From an uncultured Sphingomonas sp. (GTDB lineage: Bacteria; Pseudomonadota; Alphaproteobacteria; Sphingomonadales; Sphingomonadaceae), in the NCBI RefSeq assembly GCF_913062585.1, contig NZ_CAJXWX010000008.1:1-64000 (forward strand): a stretch of 64,000 nt of DNA, given 5' to 3'. The notes under the pieces are model-generated. The model saw only the letters and a program-made list of their open reading frames with translations, did not search any database and had not been told where the DNA came from. Of the stretch, positions 63,462 to 64,000 are shown piece by piece (positions within the stretch are counted from its first letter, which is position 1; every line of letters starts with the position of its first letter). The translations under genes were made by a program, and so were the position numbers.

Positions 63462-64000
63462 GCGACCTCCACGCCCGAGCCGAGGCCGCCGGCCTTTCGC
63501 GCGCGTGGCAGGACGCCAATGGGCGGGACCAGATCGTATCCGACGAAGCCCTGGCGGCGATCCTGACGCATCTGGACGCGGACGCGGTCGAGCCCTCATT
63601 CGTATCCGCCGATCGGGGCGAGGCCGTCGCGCTCCCCTCGTCCTGGCAGACAGGGGCGGCCCTGTTGACGCTGGAAAATGGCAGGATCGTCTCCGTCGTC
63701 ATCGAGGCCGCACCGGATGGGAGCCTTTGCCTGCCCGCTCTGGCGGAATGGGGTTATCACACGCTGGAACAGGGCGATCGCCGCTGCACCTTGGCGGTCG
63801 CGCCAGAACGCTGCCCTGCTCCCCCGGCCGAGCGCCACTGGGGCAGTGCCGTCCAGATACCCTCGTTGCGCGAAGGCGGTGGCGCCTATGGCGACTTTGC
63901 CAGCCTCGCCCAGGCGGCGCGGACCCTGGGCCATGCCGGTGCGGCGGCCTTGGCGATCAGCCCGGTTCACGCCCTTTTCCCCGCCGATGCGCGCCGGTTC
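63458..64000 (+). CDS. malQ: 4-alpha-glucanotransferase MalQ, N-terminal part (cut by window end)
   Basis: 181 codons are visible from the ATG at 63458, overlapping treZ by 4 bases, with no stop before the window end. The N-terminal helical part (LHARAEAAGLSRAWQDANG) and the block WGSAVQIPSLREGGGAYGDFASLAQ with AALAISPVHALFPAD are the amylomaltase (GH77) start, with the extended N-terminal region of proteobacterial MalQ. It moves alpha-1,4-glucan segments between chains and probably processes short maltodextrins from GlgX/TreYZ action. Confidence 0.88.
   Translation, partial: MSDLHARAEAAGLSRAWQDANGRDQIVSDEALAAILTHLDADAVEPSFVSADRGEAVALPSSWQTGAALLTLENGRIVSVVIEAAPDGSLCLPALAEWGYHTLEQGDRRCTLAVAPERCPAPPAERHWGSAVQIPSLREGGGAYGDFASLAQAARTLGHAGAAALAISPVHALFPADARRF

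Overview
The window is GC-rich, densely coding DNA from an alphaproteobacterium, most likely a sphingomonad (Sphingomonas or a close relative). The pointers are the trpF-trpB-trpA-accD-folC order, a cyoABCD-surf1-regB-regA cluster, an UrcA-family protein, a DUF6628-type protein, a TIGR02281-type aspartic protease, and promoter motifs of the alphaproteobacterial EcfG general stress type. Nearly all of it reads as chromosomal core. No prophage, CRISPR array, rRNA or secondary-metabolite cluster was seen. No gene-free stretch exceeds 300 bases; the largest gaps are 32549-32764, 51624-51795, 41029-41187, 42816-42970 and 2830-2979.

Layout. 1-2.9 kb is the only clearly mobile part: the 5' end of an IS3-family element abuts, and appears to truncate, an MFS transporter gene, followed by an ISNCY-type transposase. 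From 11.2 kb down to 3.0 kb runs a long minus-strand series of mostly overlapping genes: radA, cvpA, an IscU-like scaffold, a CPA2 antiporter, DUF423, metG, tatD, a PhnP-like hydrolase and a retropepsin-like protease. A GT4 glycosyltransferase diverges from radA. At 12.4-13.4 kb lies a DUF2218-PadR pair with palindromic operators; PadR begins with a native run of six histidines. Then come rarA, an RNase H-like protein, tRNA-Thr(UGU), an EEP-family phosphodiesterase, a large patatin-like protein and lapA, leading into pyrF, trpF, trpB, trpA, accD and folC (19.2-24.9 kb).

25-39 kb carries a DUF6628-like gene with a Fur-like palindrome, an AmpG-like permease, a lone receiver protein, an RsuA-family pseudouridine synthase with a basic tail plus rsmD, an MHS-type transporter, a PiT phosphate transporter, UrcA, a UvrD/PcrA helicase, a glycine-zipper lipoprotein-like protein, a WYL-like small protein, a prolyl oligopeptidase and an alpha/beta hydrolase with a perfect EcfG-type promoter. 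ftsB and eno follow, then a four-gene set of small membrane/amphipathic proteins with its own EcfG-like promoter (41.1-42.8 kb), and a DUF885 metallopeptidase-like protein.

44.8-51.6 kb is a minus-strand cluster encoding cytochrome bo-type quinol oxidase (cyoABCD), SURF1 and the redox-sensing RegB/RegA pair. It diverges from an MHS transporter across a 19-bp perfect palindrome. The last part carries DUF2147 and DUF1488 proteins, a hybrid histidine kinase, a GH15 hydrolase, a Gfo/Idh/MocA oxidoreductase, a DUF2934 protein and the start of a glycogen/trehalose cluster (glgX, treZ, malQ cut by the window end). EcfG-like motifs in front of several of these genes suggest a scattered general-stress and osmoprotection theme. 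These are sequence-pattern inferences.
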